Shown here one piece after another: positions 46,438 through 55,605 of a stretch of 64,000 nucleotides of DNA. Each line of letters starts with the position of its first letter. The stretch's first letter is position 1. The stretch lies in NCBI RefSeq assembly GCF_029051685.1, contig NZ_JAACFT010000003.1, positions 62,001 to 126,000 on the forward strand. The letters run 5' to 3'. The notes under the pieces were generated by a model. It ran no database searches, was not told the DNA's origin, and worked only from the letters and a program-made list of their open reading frames with translations. A program made the translations under genes and the position numbers. This stretch comes from Bradyrhizobium sp. CSA207. GTDB taxonomy: Bacteria > Pseudomonadota > Alphaproteobacteria > Rhizobiales > Xanthobacteraceae.

Positions 46438-46532
46438 CAGCGATCTTGCGGTCAGCGAGTCTTGCAGTGAGCGAGTCTTTGCAGTGGGCGAGTCTTGCGG
46501 TCAGCGATCTTGCGGTCAGCAGGTCTTGCGAT
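46438..46532. repeat. Six short tandem repeats upstream of the stress protein gene
   Basis: Six head-to-tail units of 15-17 bp, consensus CAGCGAGTCTTGC(A/G)GT, run from 46438 to 46532 with single-base length changes. They lie 23 bp before the start of the UspA-like gene, in its likely promoter/leader. Confidence 0.85.
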
Positions 46533-46570
46533 CAAGTGACACCGACTGGTCGAGACGGCGCCCGCGCGTC

Positions 46571-47107
46571 TCATCCCAGTCGAAGCAGCTTGGGGCTGAC
46601 GAACAGCACCAGTTTGCCGCGGCGGTAGGCCACGTCACCCCAATCCTTGACGTCAAAGTCGAAGATCGCAAGCCCCGCCGTGGGCAGATTGTGGGCGAGC
46701 GCCTTGGCGCCGGCCGGATCGCCGCTGCCGATCAGCATCAGCGCGACCTCGTGCATGCCGGGGTTATGGCCAACCAGCATCAGCCGCCTGGGATTTGCCG
46801 GGATGGTTGCAGTGCGAACAGTCTCCAGGATCTGCGCCGGATCGGCGCCATAGAGTTCGGGCAGGATCTCGACCTGCGGCGCGGCGACGCGGTCCTGCAT
46901 CGCCTCCCAGGCGATGTCCCAAGTCTGCCGGGCCCGGACGGCATGAGACACCAGCACGGCATCGGGGAAGGGCGGATGGGCGGCGATCCAGTCGCCGATC
47001 TCTGCGGCATCCTTGTGACCGCGGTCGTCGAGCCGGCGATCCCGGTCACGGCCGCTTGACGCGTCAGTCTCGGTCTTGGCGTGACGCAGCAGCATCAAAC
47101 GGCGCAT
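46571..47107 (-). CDS. SixA-like phosphohistidine phosphatase (histidine phosphatase superfamily)
   Basis: The 178-residue protein has the RHG-type active-site motif as LLRHAKTE, the second basic motif in VSHAVRARQTW and the late His in LVGHNPGMHEV. The RHAK form is typical of SixA, which removes phosphate from Hpt domains. A possible in-genome substrate is an Hpt protein such as that at 21870, but this is speculative. Confidence 0.88.
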   Translation of the reverse strand: MRRLMLLRHAKTETDASSGRDRDRRLDDRGHKDAAEIGDWIAAHPPFPDAVLVSHAVRARQTWDIAWEAMQDRVAAPQVEILPELYGADPAQILETVRTATIPANPRRLMLVGHNPGMHEVALMLIGSGDPAGAKALAHNLPTAGLAIFDFDVKDWGDVAYRRGKLVLFVSPKLLRLG

Positions 47108-47213
47108 GGCATTCTCGAATCGTTACACGTCCAGGATAATCTAAAAGGATAATCTACAGGCGCCGGTTGAGGACAAGGTGGCAAGCGCCCGCATAGTCCT
47201 TTAAGAAAACGAC

Positions 47214-48668
47214 ATGAGCGAGACTTTCACAAGCGTGTCCCAGGAAGAAGCCGGCTTGCGCGAGCGCGTCCGGCTGTCGTTTGACCTCGATGCCGACATC
47301 TGCGTCATCGGGGCAGGGCTTGCCGGGCTCTCCATCGCGCTCGAGGCGGCCAGGCTCGGGGCCAGCGTCGCGGTGCTCGAGGGCCGCCATATCGGCTGGA
47401 ACGCCTCCGGCAACCAGCTCGGCACCGTGATGCCGGGCTTTGCGCTGCCGCTCACCGAGCTGATGGAGCGCATCGGCTTCGAGGACGCACGCGAATTGTG
47501 GACGCTGTCGAAGGAGGGGGCCGAGTTCGTCCGCGCCAACGCCACAGAAGCGAACATGCCGGGCATCGGCCCGAGCGACGGTGTGCTGGAGGTCTCCAAC
47601 GTCGATGGCGGTGACCGGCTGATCAGCCGATTGCAGATGCTCACCGAGGATTTCGACACCGAGGTCGAGGGCTGGCAGGCCGATCGTGTCCGCGACGTGC
47701 TCAAGACCGATCGCTACTTCCACGGCGTCTACTATCCCAAGGCGTTTCACGTCGACGGCCGCAAATACGTGCATGGCCTCGCGGCGCTGGCCCGGCGGGC
47801 GGGGGCGCGCATCTTCGAGGACACTCCGGTCGTCAGCATCGATCATTCCGGCATCCGCAAGCGCATCGTCACGCCTTCGGCGCGTCTGCGCGCCACCCAC
47901 ATCGTGCTTGCCGGCAACATCCATCTCGGTGCGCCGCTGAAGCGGCTGTCGGAGACGCTGCTGCCGGTCTGGCGCTATGCCGGCGTCACCGCGCCGCTCG
48001 GCGAGCGCGTGCATGAGATCATCGCCTTCAAGGGATCGGTGATGGATTCCGACGGGGTCGATCATTTCCGCATCATCGATGGCGACCGCCTGATGTGGGA
48101 AAGCCCGGAGATGACCTGGGCGGCGCGCCCGCAGCGCTTTGCCGGTGCCGTCAGTCGCAGGATCCGCACCATCTTCCCCGGTCTCGGCAATGTCGAGATC
48201 ACCGAGACGTTCGGCGGCGCCACTGGCCAGACCGTGCACGGCATGCCGCAGATCGGCCAGTTGCGCAAAGGCCTGTGGGTGGCGAGCGGGTTCGGACGTC
48301 AGGGCATGAACACCTCCGCCATGGCCGGGCAGATGATCGCGCGCAGCATCTTGTGGGGCGACGAGCGCTGGCGGCTGTTCTCACCGTTTGAACTGGTATG
48401 GGCGGGCGGGGCGACCGGGCGGGTCGCCGGCCAGCTGGTCGGAATCTGGGGCAGGGCGAGCTCCGCCGCCGCCGGCTCGCTCGCCCGCTACCGCGAACGG
48501 GCGCGGGTCAAGGACAGGGAGCGCGAGGCGCGGCTGGCCGAGGCCAACCAGGCTGCCGGCACCGGCCCGCGCCGTCCGCAGCCCAACGGCCGGCCGCGAC
48601 CAGCCGCTCCGGTCCCCCGGCCGGAATCGCCCGCGGCCAAGGCCCCCGAACCGGTTCCCCACGACTAG
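47214..48668 (+). CDS. FAD-dependent oxidoreductase, DAO family
   Basis: The 484-residue protein has the dinucleotide motif ICVIGAGLAGLSIALEAARL followed by VLEGRHIGWNASGNQLG, and the C-terminal FAD contact in GLWVASGFGRQGMNTSAMAG. This pattern matches the D-amino-acid oxidase/gamma-glutamylputrescine oxidase-like group, which oxidises amines or amino acids. The last 70 residues are Arg/Pro/Ala-rich and probably disordered, unusual for the family. Substrate unknown. Confidence 0.83.
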   Translation: MSETFTSVSQEEAGLRERVRLSFDLDADICVIGAGLAGLSIALEAARLGASVAVLEGRHIGWNASGNQLGTVMPGFALPLTELMERIGFEDARELWTLSKEGAEFVRANATEANMPGIGPSDGVLEVSNVDGGDRLISRLQMLTEDFDTEVEGWQADRVRDVLKTDRYFHGVYYPKAFHVDGRKYVHGLAALARRAGARIFEDTPVVSIDHSGIRKRIVTPSARLRATHIVLAGNIHLGAPLKRLSETLLPVWRYAGVTAPLGERVHEIIAFKGSVMDSDGVDHFRIIDGDRLMWESPEMTWAARPQRFAGAVSRRIRTIFPGLGNVEITETFGGATGQTVHGMPQIGQLRKGLWVASGFGRQGMNTSAMAGQMIARSILWGDERWRLFSPFELVWAGGATGRVAGQLVGIWGRASSAAAGSLARYRERARVKDREREARLAEANQAAGTGPRRPQPNGRPRPAAPVPRPESPAAKAPEPVPHD

Positions 48669-48769
48669 GGGCTCTCGCAGTAAATTGAGAGAAAAGTCCG
48701 CCCGAAAGTGTAACGTCGGCCGTTAGAGCCCGTATCTCAGGCGTGGGACTTCTGCGCACGGAGAATGAG

Positions 48770-49282
48770 ATGTTTGACCGCCGCATTCTGTTGACGACCG
48801 TCGCCGGCCTGTTTGGCCTTGCGGCCTTCCGCTGGCTGAGAGCGACCCCGGCCGAGGCTGGCGACAAGGCCGCCGGGAAGTTCGAGATCGAGAAGACCGA
48901 CGCCGAGTGGCGCGCCCAGCTCACGCCGCAGCAATATGAAATCCTGCGCAAGGAAGGCACCGAGCGGCCCGGCTCGAGCCCGCTCTTGAAGGAGCATCGC
49001 AAGGGCGTGTTCGCCTGCGCCGGCTGCGACCTGCCGCTGTTTGCGTCCGACACCAAGTTCGAGAGCGGTACGGGATGGCCAAGTTTCTACCAGCCGATCG
49101 AGGGCAATGTCGGCAAGACCGAGGACCGCACGTTCGGCATGCTCCGCACCGAGGTGCATTGCCGCCGCTGCGGCGGCCATCTCGGCCACGTCTTCGACGA
49201 CGGTCCGAAGCCGACCGGGCTGCGCTACTGCATCGATGGCTTCGCGCTGGTCTTCCACCCGGCGGCGGCGTCCGCAACCTAG
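48770..49282 (+). CDS. msrB: Peptide-methionine (R)-S-oxide reductase, exported form
   Basis: The 170-residue protein carries the MsrB domain: zinc-binding CxxC pairs in FACAGCDLPLF and CRRCGGHLGHVF, GTGWPSFYQPI, and the catalytic Cys in RYCIDGFALVF. The N-terminus FDRRILLTTVAGLFGLAAF has a twin-arginine-like pair before a hydrophobic stretch, so export (Tat or Sec) to the periplasm is likely. It repairs oxidised methionine in proteins. A good terminator follows. Confidence 0.92.
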   Translation: MFDRRILLTTVAGLFGLAAFRWLRATPAEAGDKAAGKFEIEKTDAEWRAQLTPQQYEILRKEGTERPGSSPLLKEHRKGVFACAGCDLPLFASDTKFESGTGWPSFYQPIEGNVGKTEDRTFGMLRTEVHCRRCGGHLGHVFDDGPKPTGLRYCIDGFALVFHPAAASAT

Positions 49283-49319
49283 AATGATCCCGGCAATTGT
49301 TGCCGGCCCGGCAATTGTG

Positions 49320-49348
49320 CCCCGGTCGCCCGACCGGGGTATCTTTTC
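49320..49348 (+). terminator. Intrinsic terminator after msrB
   Basis: A 9-bp stem CCCCGGTCG/CGACCGGGG is followed by TATCTTTTCTC. It separates msrB from the flagellar operon. Confidence 0.8.
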
Positions 49349-49380
49349 TCAAGTCATTGATTTCATGAGAATACCCGCAT

Positions 49381-49396
49381 TGGCATAGCCCTTGCG
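49381..49396 (+). promoter_or_regulatory. Sigma-54 promoter of the flgE operon
   Basis: TGGCATAGCCCTTGCG has the invariant GG (49382-49383) and GC (49394-49395) separated by exactly 10 bp and matches TGGCAC-N5-TTGC at all but one position. It is 64 bp before flgE, as expected for RpoN-dependent hook genes of Caulobacter-type flagella. Confidence 0.75.
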
Positions 49397-49459
49397 ACTG
49401 TCTCCTCCGACTGCGGCCCTGGTCGACCGGCCGCCGAGATCGGATTTGGAGACAAAGTT

Positions 49460-51721
49460 ATGGGTATCTTCGATGCAATGAACACCTCGGTGGGTGGCCT
49501 GCAGGCGCAGTCCTACGCGCTTCAGAACATTTCCGGCAACATCGCGAACTCATCCACCACCGGCTACAAGGGCATCGGGACCAGCTTCGTCGACCTCATT
49601 CCCGACTCCTCCGTGCCGAGCAAGCAGGTCGCGGGCGGCGTGACGGCCAACGCGAAGGCGACCATCACCACGCAGGGCACGATCTCCGGCTCAACCGTCG
49701 CCACCAATATGGCGATCACCGGCGACGGCTTCTTCTCGATCCAGAAGGCGACCGGCATCGTCGACAACTCGCCGGTGTTCAGCGGCGTCACCTACTACAC
49801 GAGGCGCGGCGACTTCCAACTCAATGCCAACGGCAACCTGGTCAACGGCGCCGGCTACTATTTGATGGGCGTCACGGTCGACCCGAAGACCGGCAATCCG
49901 CAGGGCAATGTGGCGACCGTACTGAAATTCCAGAACAACTTCATCCCGGCGCAGGCGACCACCTCGATCCAGTACGCGGCGAACCTGCCGACCCAGCCGA
50001 ATACGGTAGCGAGCACCACGGCGGCAAGTGGCTCGCTGCTCGCGGCCGGCGGCCTCAATCCATCGGACTTCACCGCCAACCCGCTGCCGGTGGGCACGCC
50101 GCCAGCGCCCTATACCAACGCGACGGTGTCCGGCGCAGCCGCCACCGGCAATATCCGCTCGGCCTACTCGTCAACGACCGGGACCGGCACGGTTGCGCTC
50201 CAGAACAACTCGTCCGCGGTGGCCTCGACGTCCACCTCCCTCGACAACACCGTGGGCACGCATCTGGCGTCCAGCATCCTCACCGCGCTGAGCGGCCAGA
50301 CGCTGACCATCAACGGCAACACGATCACCTTCAACGGCGGCACCACGGTCTCGACGGTCGGCAGCAACACCACGATCGGCCTCGGTGCGGGCACAACGGC
50401 CACGGTGGCCAGCATCCTGAGCGCGATCCAGACCGCCGGCGGCGCCGGCGTCACGGCATCGCTGTCTGCCAGCGGCAACATCGTGATATCGACCGGCACC
50501 GGCGTCGACGTGGCGGTCAACAGCGGCACGGCAGCCACGGCTCTCGGCCTCAGCAGCGTGACGCGCGGCGGCAACGTGCTGTCCTCGCCCGCGATCTCGG
50601 GCGCCACGGTGCTGAGCGGAAGTGCGACCGCCGGCGGCGCCGAGGTTCTTTCATCGGGCTTTTCGGCAGGCCCGCCCGCCGACACGATCACCGTCAACGG
50701 TCAGACGCTGACCTTCATGGCCTCGGGTGCCTCCGGTCCGAACCAGATCAACATCACCGACAACATCACGACCCTGCTCGGCAAGATCGACGCGCTCTCC
50801 GGCGCCTCGGGCTCATCGATCAGCAGCGGCGGCGTGATTACGCTGAACACCGGCACCGTCTCCAACCTGCAGGTGTCCAGCTCCAACAGTGCGGCCTTCG
50901 CCGCGCTCGGCTTCACCTCGACCATCACCAAGAATCGTGACGGTGGCGGCACCGCCGGCACCGGCGGCGTGATCGGCAACGACATCGCCACCTTCACCAA
51001 GGAATCGATCAGCGGTGGCGCGGTGACCGCCTACAACGCCGCCGGCACGCCGGTGAACCTGCAATTGCGCTGGGCCAAGACCGACAGCGCGTCGCTGGGC
51101 GCGGGTCATACCGATAGCTGGAACCTGTTCTATCAGACCGACCCGAATGCGACCGGCACGACGGTCGGCTGGGTCAATACCGGACAGGCCTTCACCTTTG
51201 CCAGCGACGGCTCGCTGACTTCGCCGAGCGGCTCCGGCATCACCATCAACAATGTCAGCGTCAGCGGCCAGTCGCTCGGCTCGGTCGCCTTCAACATCTC
51301 CTCGGGCGGGCTGACGCAATATGCCAGCACCAGCGGCGCGGTGACCATCAACACCATCACCCAGAATGGTTACGCCGCCGGTCAGCTCCGCTCGGTCGCC
51401 GTCAACAACAATGGCCTCGTGGTCGGCACCTTTTCCAACGGCCAGAACCTCGATCTTGCACAGGTATCGTTGTCGCACTTCAACGGCACCAACTACCTGA
51501 AGGCGCTCGACGGCGGCGCTTATGCCGCGACCGAACAGTCGGGAAATGCCATCGACGGCGCTTCGGGCACCATCAGCGGTTCGTCGCTGGAAGGGTCCAA
51601 CACCGACATCGCCGACGAATTCACCAAGCTGATCGTGACCCAGCAGGCCTATTCGGCCAACACCAAGGTGATCACGACGGCGAACTCGATGGTCCAGGAT
51701 CTCTTGAACGTGTTGCGCTGA
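49460..51721 (+). CDS. flgE: Flagellar hook protein FlgE, enlarged
   Basis: The 753-residue protein has the FlgE/F/G N-terminal part (IFDAMNTSVGGLQAQSYALQ, NISGNIANSSTTGYKGIG, MAITGDGFFSIQKA) and C-terminal part (GSSLEGSNTDIADEFTKLIV, QQAYSANTKVITTANSMVQD). It is roughly 300 residues longer than enterobacterial FlgE. The extra part lies centrally and contains two copies of the flagellin-IN-like module (TLTINGNTITFNGG at about 278 and TITVNGQTLTFMASG at about 409). It forms the curved joint between rod and filament. First gene after the sigma-54 promoter; GGAGA precedes the start. Confidence 0.95.
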   Translation: MGIFDAMNTSVGGLQAQSYALQNISGNIANSSTTGYKGIGTSFVDLIPDSSVPSKQVAGGVTANAKATITTQGTISGSTVATNMAITGDGFFSIQKATGIVDNSPVFSGVTYYTRRGDFQLNANGNLVNGAGYYLMGVTVDPKTGNPQGNVATVLKFQNNFIPAQATTSIQYAANLPTQPNTVASTTAASGSLLAAGGLNPSDFTANPLPVGTPPAPYTNATVSGAAATGNIRSAYSSTTGTGTVALQNNSSAVASTSTSLDNTVGTHLASSILTALSGQTLTINGNTITFNGGTTVSTVGSNTTIGLGAGTTATVASILSAIQTAGGAGVTASLSASGNIVISTGTGVDVAVNSGTAATALGLSSVTRGGNVLSSPAISGATVLSGSATAGGAEVLSSGFSAGPPADTITVNGQTLTFMASGASGPNQINITDNITTLLGKIDALSGASGSSISSGGVITLNTGTVSNLQVSSSNSAAFAALGFTSTITKNRDGGGTAGTGGVIGNDIATFTKESISGGAVTAYNAAGTPVNLQLRWAKTDSASLGAGHTDSWNLFYQTDPNATGTTVGWVNTGQAFTFASDGSLTSPSGSGITINNVSVSGQSLGSVAFNISSGGLTQYASTSGAVTINTITQNGYAAGQLRSVAVNNNGLVVGTFSNGQNLDLAQVSLSHFNGTNYLKALDGGAYAATEQSGNAIDGASGTISGSSLEGSNTDIADEFTKLIVTQQAYSANTKVITTANSMVQDLLNVLR

Positions 51722-51756
51722 TCGACGCGTAACGTAACCAAAGGCGGCTAGTCAAC

Positions 51757-53640
51757 ATGGGTTTGAGTTCAGCCCTTGCCAGCGCGATGAGCGGTCTGCG
51801 TGCCAATCAGGCCGCGCTCTCGATCGTCTCCTCGAACGTCGCCAATTCGCAGACGCCGGGTTACGTCGTCCAGACTCCGAACCAGATCGAGGTCACCACC
51901 GGCGACTTTGGCTCGACGGTGATGACGACCGGCGTCAGCCGGGAACTCGACACCTACGTGCTGAACCAGCTGCGCACCGAGACCGGCGGCAGCGGCTACG
52001 CCGACCAGATGGCCAACATCCTGAAGCAGCTTCAGAATGTCTATGGCACGCCCGGCAACAGCGGTACGCTCGAAACCGCACTGAACAATTTCACCACGGC
52101 TTTACAGGCACTCTCGACCAGCGCCGGCTCTTCGTCGGCGCAGACCGTTGCCGTTGGGGCGGCGCAGGCGCTGGCGCAGCAGCTCAACGTCACCACCAAG
52201 GGCATCCAGTCGCTGCGCTCCAATGTCGAGCAGGATCTCGGCAGCTCGGCACAGCAGGCCAATGCGGCGATGCAGCAGGTCGCCGACATCAACACCAAGC
52301 TCCAGGGGCTGTCGGCAAACGATCCCTCGGCCGCGACGTTGATGGACCAGCGCGACCTGGCCATCAATACGCTGTCGAAATATGTCGACGTCCGCGTCAC
52401 CACCGATGGTTCGAACCAGGCCAACATCTACACCACAACCGGTATCCAGCTCGTTGGCGCCGGGCTCGCCTCGCAATTCACCTTTGCGTCCGCCGGCGCG
52501 CTGTCGGCGACCTCGCTTTACAACATCGATCCGGCCAAGTCCGGCGTGGGTGCGCTCAACATCAAGTTACCGAACGGCTCGCAGGTCGACGTCGTCGCCA
52601 ACAACGTAGTGTCTTCGGGCCAGATCGCGGCCGATCTGAAGCTGCGCGACCAGACGCTGGTGCAGGCGCAGAACCAGATCGACCAGCTCGCCGCGACAAT
52701 GTCGAGCGCACTCTCGGATAAGACGACGGCCGGCAGCGCGGTCTCCGGCCCACCCGCCGGCTTCGACCTTGACCTTGCCGGGGCAGCGCCAGGCAACAGT
52801 GTCAACATCACCTACACGGACACGACCACCAACACGCAGCGCCAGATCACGCTTGTCAATGTGACCGATCCCGCGGCGCTGCCGCTCCAGAACGCCACCA
52901 ACGCCAACCCGATGCAGATCGGGGTGAACTTCTCCGGCGGCATGGGCGCGATCGCCTCGGCGCTCAACACCGCGCTCTCCAGTTCGCATTTGTCGTTCGC
53001 CGCCGCCCCGTCGCCGGCCACCGCGACGACGCTGCGCGTCACGGACGACAACAGCGGTCTCGCCAAGATCAATTCGGCGTCGAGCACCAAGACCGTCTCC
53101 TCGCTAACCTCCGGTGGTCCGCAGCTGCCGCTGTTCACCGACGGCGGCCAGGCGCTTTATACCGGCGCGAGCACGGCCTCGGGCTCGCAGATGACCGGCC
53201 TTGCCGGACGCATCGCTGTGAACACACAGCTGGTCAACGATCCGACCAGGTTGTCAGTCTACAGCACCTCGCCGGTGACACCCGCGGGCGACACCACGCG
53301 CTCGGACTATCTCTATTCGCAGCTCACCTCGGCGGTGTTCTCCTATTCGCCGCAGAGCGGTCTCGGCTCGGCGAGCCAGCCCTTCACCGGCAGCGTCTCG
53401 AACTATCTCCAGCAGTTCCTGAGCGTCCAGGGCAACGCCGCGACCCAGGCGACCCAGCTCCAGCAGGGCCAGAGCGTAGTGGTCTCGACGCTCCAAGCCA
53501 AGTTCAACTCGACCTCCAGCGTCAACCTGGACTCGGAGATGTCGAACCTGATCCAGCTCCAGAATGCCTATGCCGCCAACGCCCACGTGATGTCGGTGGT
53601 GCAGAGCATGATGAACACGTTGCTCCAGGCTCAAGTGTAA
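51757..53640 (+). CDS. flgK: Flagellar hook-associated protein 1 (FlgK)
   Basis: The 627-residue protein has the conserved start GLSSALASAMSGLRANQAAL, SIVSSNVANSQTPGYVVQTP, the inner helical region (LMDQRDLAINTLSKYVDV) and the C-terminal helix VNLDSEMSNLIQLQNAYAAN followed by AHVMSVVQSMMNTLL. It forms the first junction layer between hook and filament. It is 35 bp after flgE and 20 bp before flgL, so all three are one operon. Confidence 0.95.
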   Translation: MGLSSALASAMSGLRANQAALSIVSSNVANSQTPGYVVQTPNQIEVTTGDFGSTVMTTGVSRELDTYVLNQLRTETGGSGYADQMANILKQLQNVYGTPGNSGTLETALNNFTTALQALSTSAGSSSAQTVAVGAAQALAQQLNVTTKGIQSLRSNVEQDLGSSAQQANAAMQQVADINTKLQGLSANDPSAATLMDQRDLAINTLSKYVDVRVTTDGSNQANIYTTTGIQLVGAGLASQFTFASAGALSATSLYNIDPAKSGVGALNIKLPNGSQVDVVANNVVSSGQIAADLKLRDQTLVQAQNQIDQLAATMSSALSDKTTAGSAVSGPPAGFDLDLAGAAPGNSVNITYTDTTTNTQRQITLVNVTDPAALPLQNATNANPMQIGVNFSGGMGAIASALNTALSSSHLSFAAAPSPATATTLRVTDDNSGLAKINSASSTKTVSSLTSGGPQLPLFTDGGQALYTGASTASGSQMTGLAGRIAVNTQLVNDPTRLSVYSTSPVTPAGDTTRSDYLYSQLTSAVFSYSPQSGLGSASQPFTGSVSNYLQQFLSVQGNAATQATQLQQGQSVVVSTLQAKFNSTSSVNLDSEMSNLIQLQNAYAANAHVMSVVQSMMNTLLQAQV

Positions 53641-53660
53641 CCAGTACAGGGCTCTGAAAC

Positions 53661-55535
53661 ATGTCGATCAGCAGCATCAACTACTCCTCGTCGATTCTCG
53701 GCTCGCAGATCCGCAACATCAATCAGCAGCTCACCGACCTGTCGACGCAGCTGTCGACCGGCAAGCTGTCGCAGAATTATTCCGGGATGGGCACCAACGA
53801 GGGCTTCGCGATCGCCTCGCGCGCGCAGCTCTCCAACATCGCCGCCTATACGGATACGATCACCAACGTCAACGTCAACATCAACCTCGCCAACACGGCG
53901 TTGCAGGCGCTGACGACGATCCGCAGCACGGTGCAGACGGGCGCCGCGAACACCGCGCAGTCCCTCAACGTCAACGGACAGACTGTCGCGCAGAACACCG
54001 CTGCGGCCCAGTTCGGCTCGATGGTCGGCGTTCTCAACACGGAGTCGGGCAACCGCTATCTGTTCTCGGGAACCGCCTTCAACACGCAGCCGGTCGCGGA
54101 TGCCGGGGACATCATCAACGGCACCACCACGCAGGCCGGCTTCAAGACCGTGATGGCGGAGCGCCAGGCCGCCGATCTCGGTGCCAATGGGATGGGACGG
54201 CTGGTGCAGACACAGCCGACACCGAGCTCAGTGCAGGTGTCGGAGGACGCCGCCGGCTCGCCGTTCGGGCTCAAGATCGCCGCGGTCTCCTCGACGCTGA
54301 CGGGTGCGACCGTCACCGGGCCGAGCGGCTCGCCGGTGTCGTTCTCGGTCGATCTCAACGGCACCAATCCGAGCAACGGCGACAAGCTGAGCCTCAAGTT
54401 CACGCTGCCGGACGGCACGACCGAGCAGATCGACCTGACCGCATCCACGGCCACGCCGACGCCGGTCGGCAGCTTCGCGATCGATACGACCACCCCTGCC
54501 AACACCGCCTCGAACCTCAATACGGCGCTCAACACCGCGATCCAGAAGCTCGCCAACACCTCGCTGGTGGCGGCATCCGCCATCGTCGCCGGCGACAATT
54601 TCTTCAACACCGCGAGCTCGGCGATCGGCGCGCCCGTGAACAACCAGGCGGCGACGCCTGCGCCGATCACCGGCGCGACGGCGCTGTCCGGGACGAGCCC
54701 CTCGGACTCGATCTCGCCCGGCTTCGTCGCCGGCGACAGCATCACCGTCAACGGCACCACGCTCACCTTCGTCAATTCAGGCGCGACCGGCAACCAGATC
54801 AACGTCACCGACAGCATCCAGAGCCTGCTCGGCAAGATCGACCAGATCACGGGGACTTCGAAGCCCTCGACGGTCCATGGCGGCGCGATCACGATCAATA
54901 CCGACGATGCTGCTAGCCTGAACATCACGAGTTCGAATACGGGAGCGCTCGGTTCGCTCGGATACAGTTCGTCGCCGATCACCGCCACGCAGCCGCCGCT
55001 GCGCGTCGGCTCTTCGCCGGCGAGCTCCGCGACCAGCCTGGTGAACGGCTCGGCCAATACCGTGAAATGGTACCAGGGCAATGACGGCCCCGGCTCGCCC
55101 CGCTCGACCGCAATGGCGCGGGTCGACGATTCCATCACCGTGCAATATGGCGCGCAGGCCAATGAGGATGCGATCCGCCGGCAGCTGCAGGCGACCGCCG
55201 TGTTCGGGACGTTCTCGACCTCGCCGACCGGACAGTATTCGGGCGGACAGGTTGCGGCGCTCAGCCTGCGCACGACCCAGGCGCTGACCCAGCAGCCCGG
55301 GCAGCAGCGTATCGAGGACATCCAGACCGACATCGCGATGGCCCAGAACACGATGAAGGATGCGACCACGCGGCAGACCCAGGCCAAGGCCCAACTCCAG
55401 ACCATCATCGACCAGGCGGAGTCGGCCTCGCCGGACCAGGTGGCGAGCGAGATCCTTTCGCTCCAGAACGCACTCCAGGCGTCCTATCAGACGACCTCGA
55501 AGCTCGCGCAGCTCTCGCTCGTCAAATTCCTGTAG
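53661..55535 (+). CDS. flgL: Flagellar hook-associated protein 3 (FlgL), enlarged
   Basis: The 624-residue protein starts with SSINYSSSILGSQIRNINQQ and LSTQLSTGKLSQNYSG and ends with IEDIQTDIAMAQNTMKDATT and ILSLQNALQASYQTTSKLAQ, the paired terminal helices of FlgL. Typical FlgL is about 300-400 residues. The extra central part includes a flagellin-IN-like module at about 358-430 (SITVNGTTLTFVNSGATG, then SIQSLLGKIDQITG) very similar to that of FlgE. It makes the second junction layer. Last clear gene of the sigma-54 operon. Confidence 0.92.
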   Translation: MSISSINYSSSILGSQIRNINQQLTDLSTQLSTGKLSQNYSGMGTNEGFAIASRAQLSNIAAYTDTITNVNVNINLANTALQALTTIRSTVQTGAANTAQSLNVNGQTVAQNTAAAQFGSMVGVLNTESGNRYLFSGTAFNTQPVADAGDIINGTTTQAGFKTVMAERQAADLGANGMGRLVQTQPTPSSVQVSEDAAGSPFGLKIAAVSSTLTGATVTGPSGSPVSFSVDLNGTNPSNGDKLSLKFTLPDGTTEQIDLTASTATPTPVGSFAIDTTTPANTASNLNTALNTAIQKLANTSLVAASAIVAGDNFFNTASSAIGAPVNNQAATPAPITGATALSGTSPSDSISPGFVAGDSITVNGTTLTFVNSGATGNQINVTDSIQSLLGKIDQITGTSKPSTVHGGAITINTDDAASLNITSSNTGALGSLGYSSSPITATQPPLRVGSSPASSATSLVNGSANTVKWYQGNDGPGSPRSTAMARVDDSITVQYGAQANEDAIRRQLQATAVFGTFSTSPTGQYSGGQVAALSLRTTQALTQQPGQQRIEDIQTDIAMAQNTMKDATTRQTQAKAQLQTIIDQAESASPDQVASEILSLQNALQASYQTTSKLAQLSLVKFL

Positions 55536-55541
55536 GGCTCA

Positions 55542-55556
55542 TTAAGGCGGCGTTAA
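55542..55556 (+). promoter_or_regulatory. Perfect CtrA box before the four-gene module
   Basis: TTAAGGCGGCGTTAA matches the TTAA-N7-TTAA consensus exactly, and its right half extends to TTAACCAT, the full half-site consensus. It lies 50-64 bp upstream of the glycosyltransferase start, in the 70-bp gap after flgL. This suggests the module has its own promoter under cell-cycle control. Confidence 0.6.
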
Positions 55557-55605
55557 CCATGCCTGTTTACCTCTTGGTGAGGATTTGAGCGGGGCGGAGC
55601 CGTCG

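Noticed and set aside
46438..46532. CRISPR array
   Set aside because: The units are directly adjacent, 15-17 bp long and lack unique spacers. They are ordinary tandem repeats.
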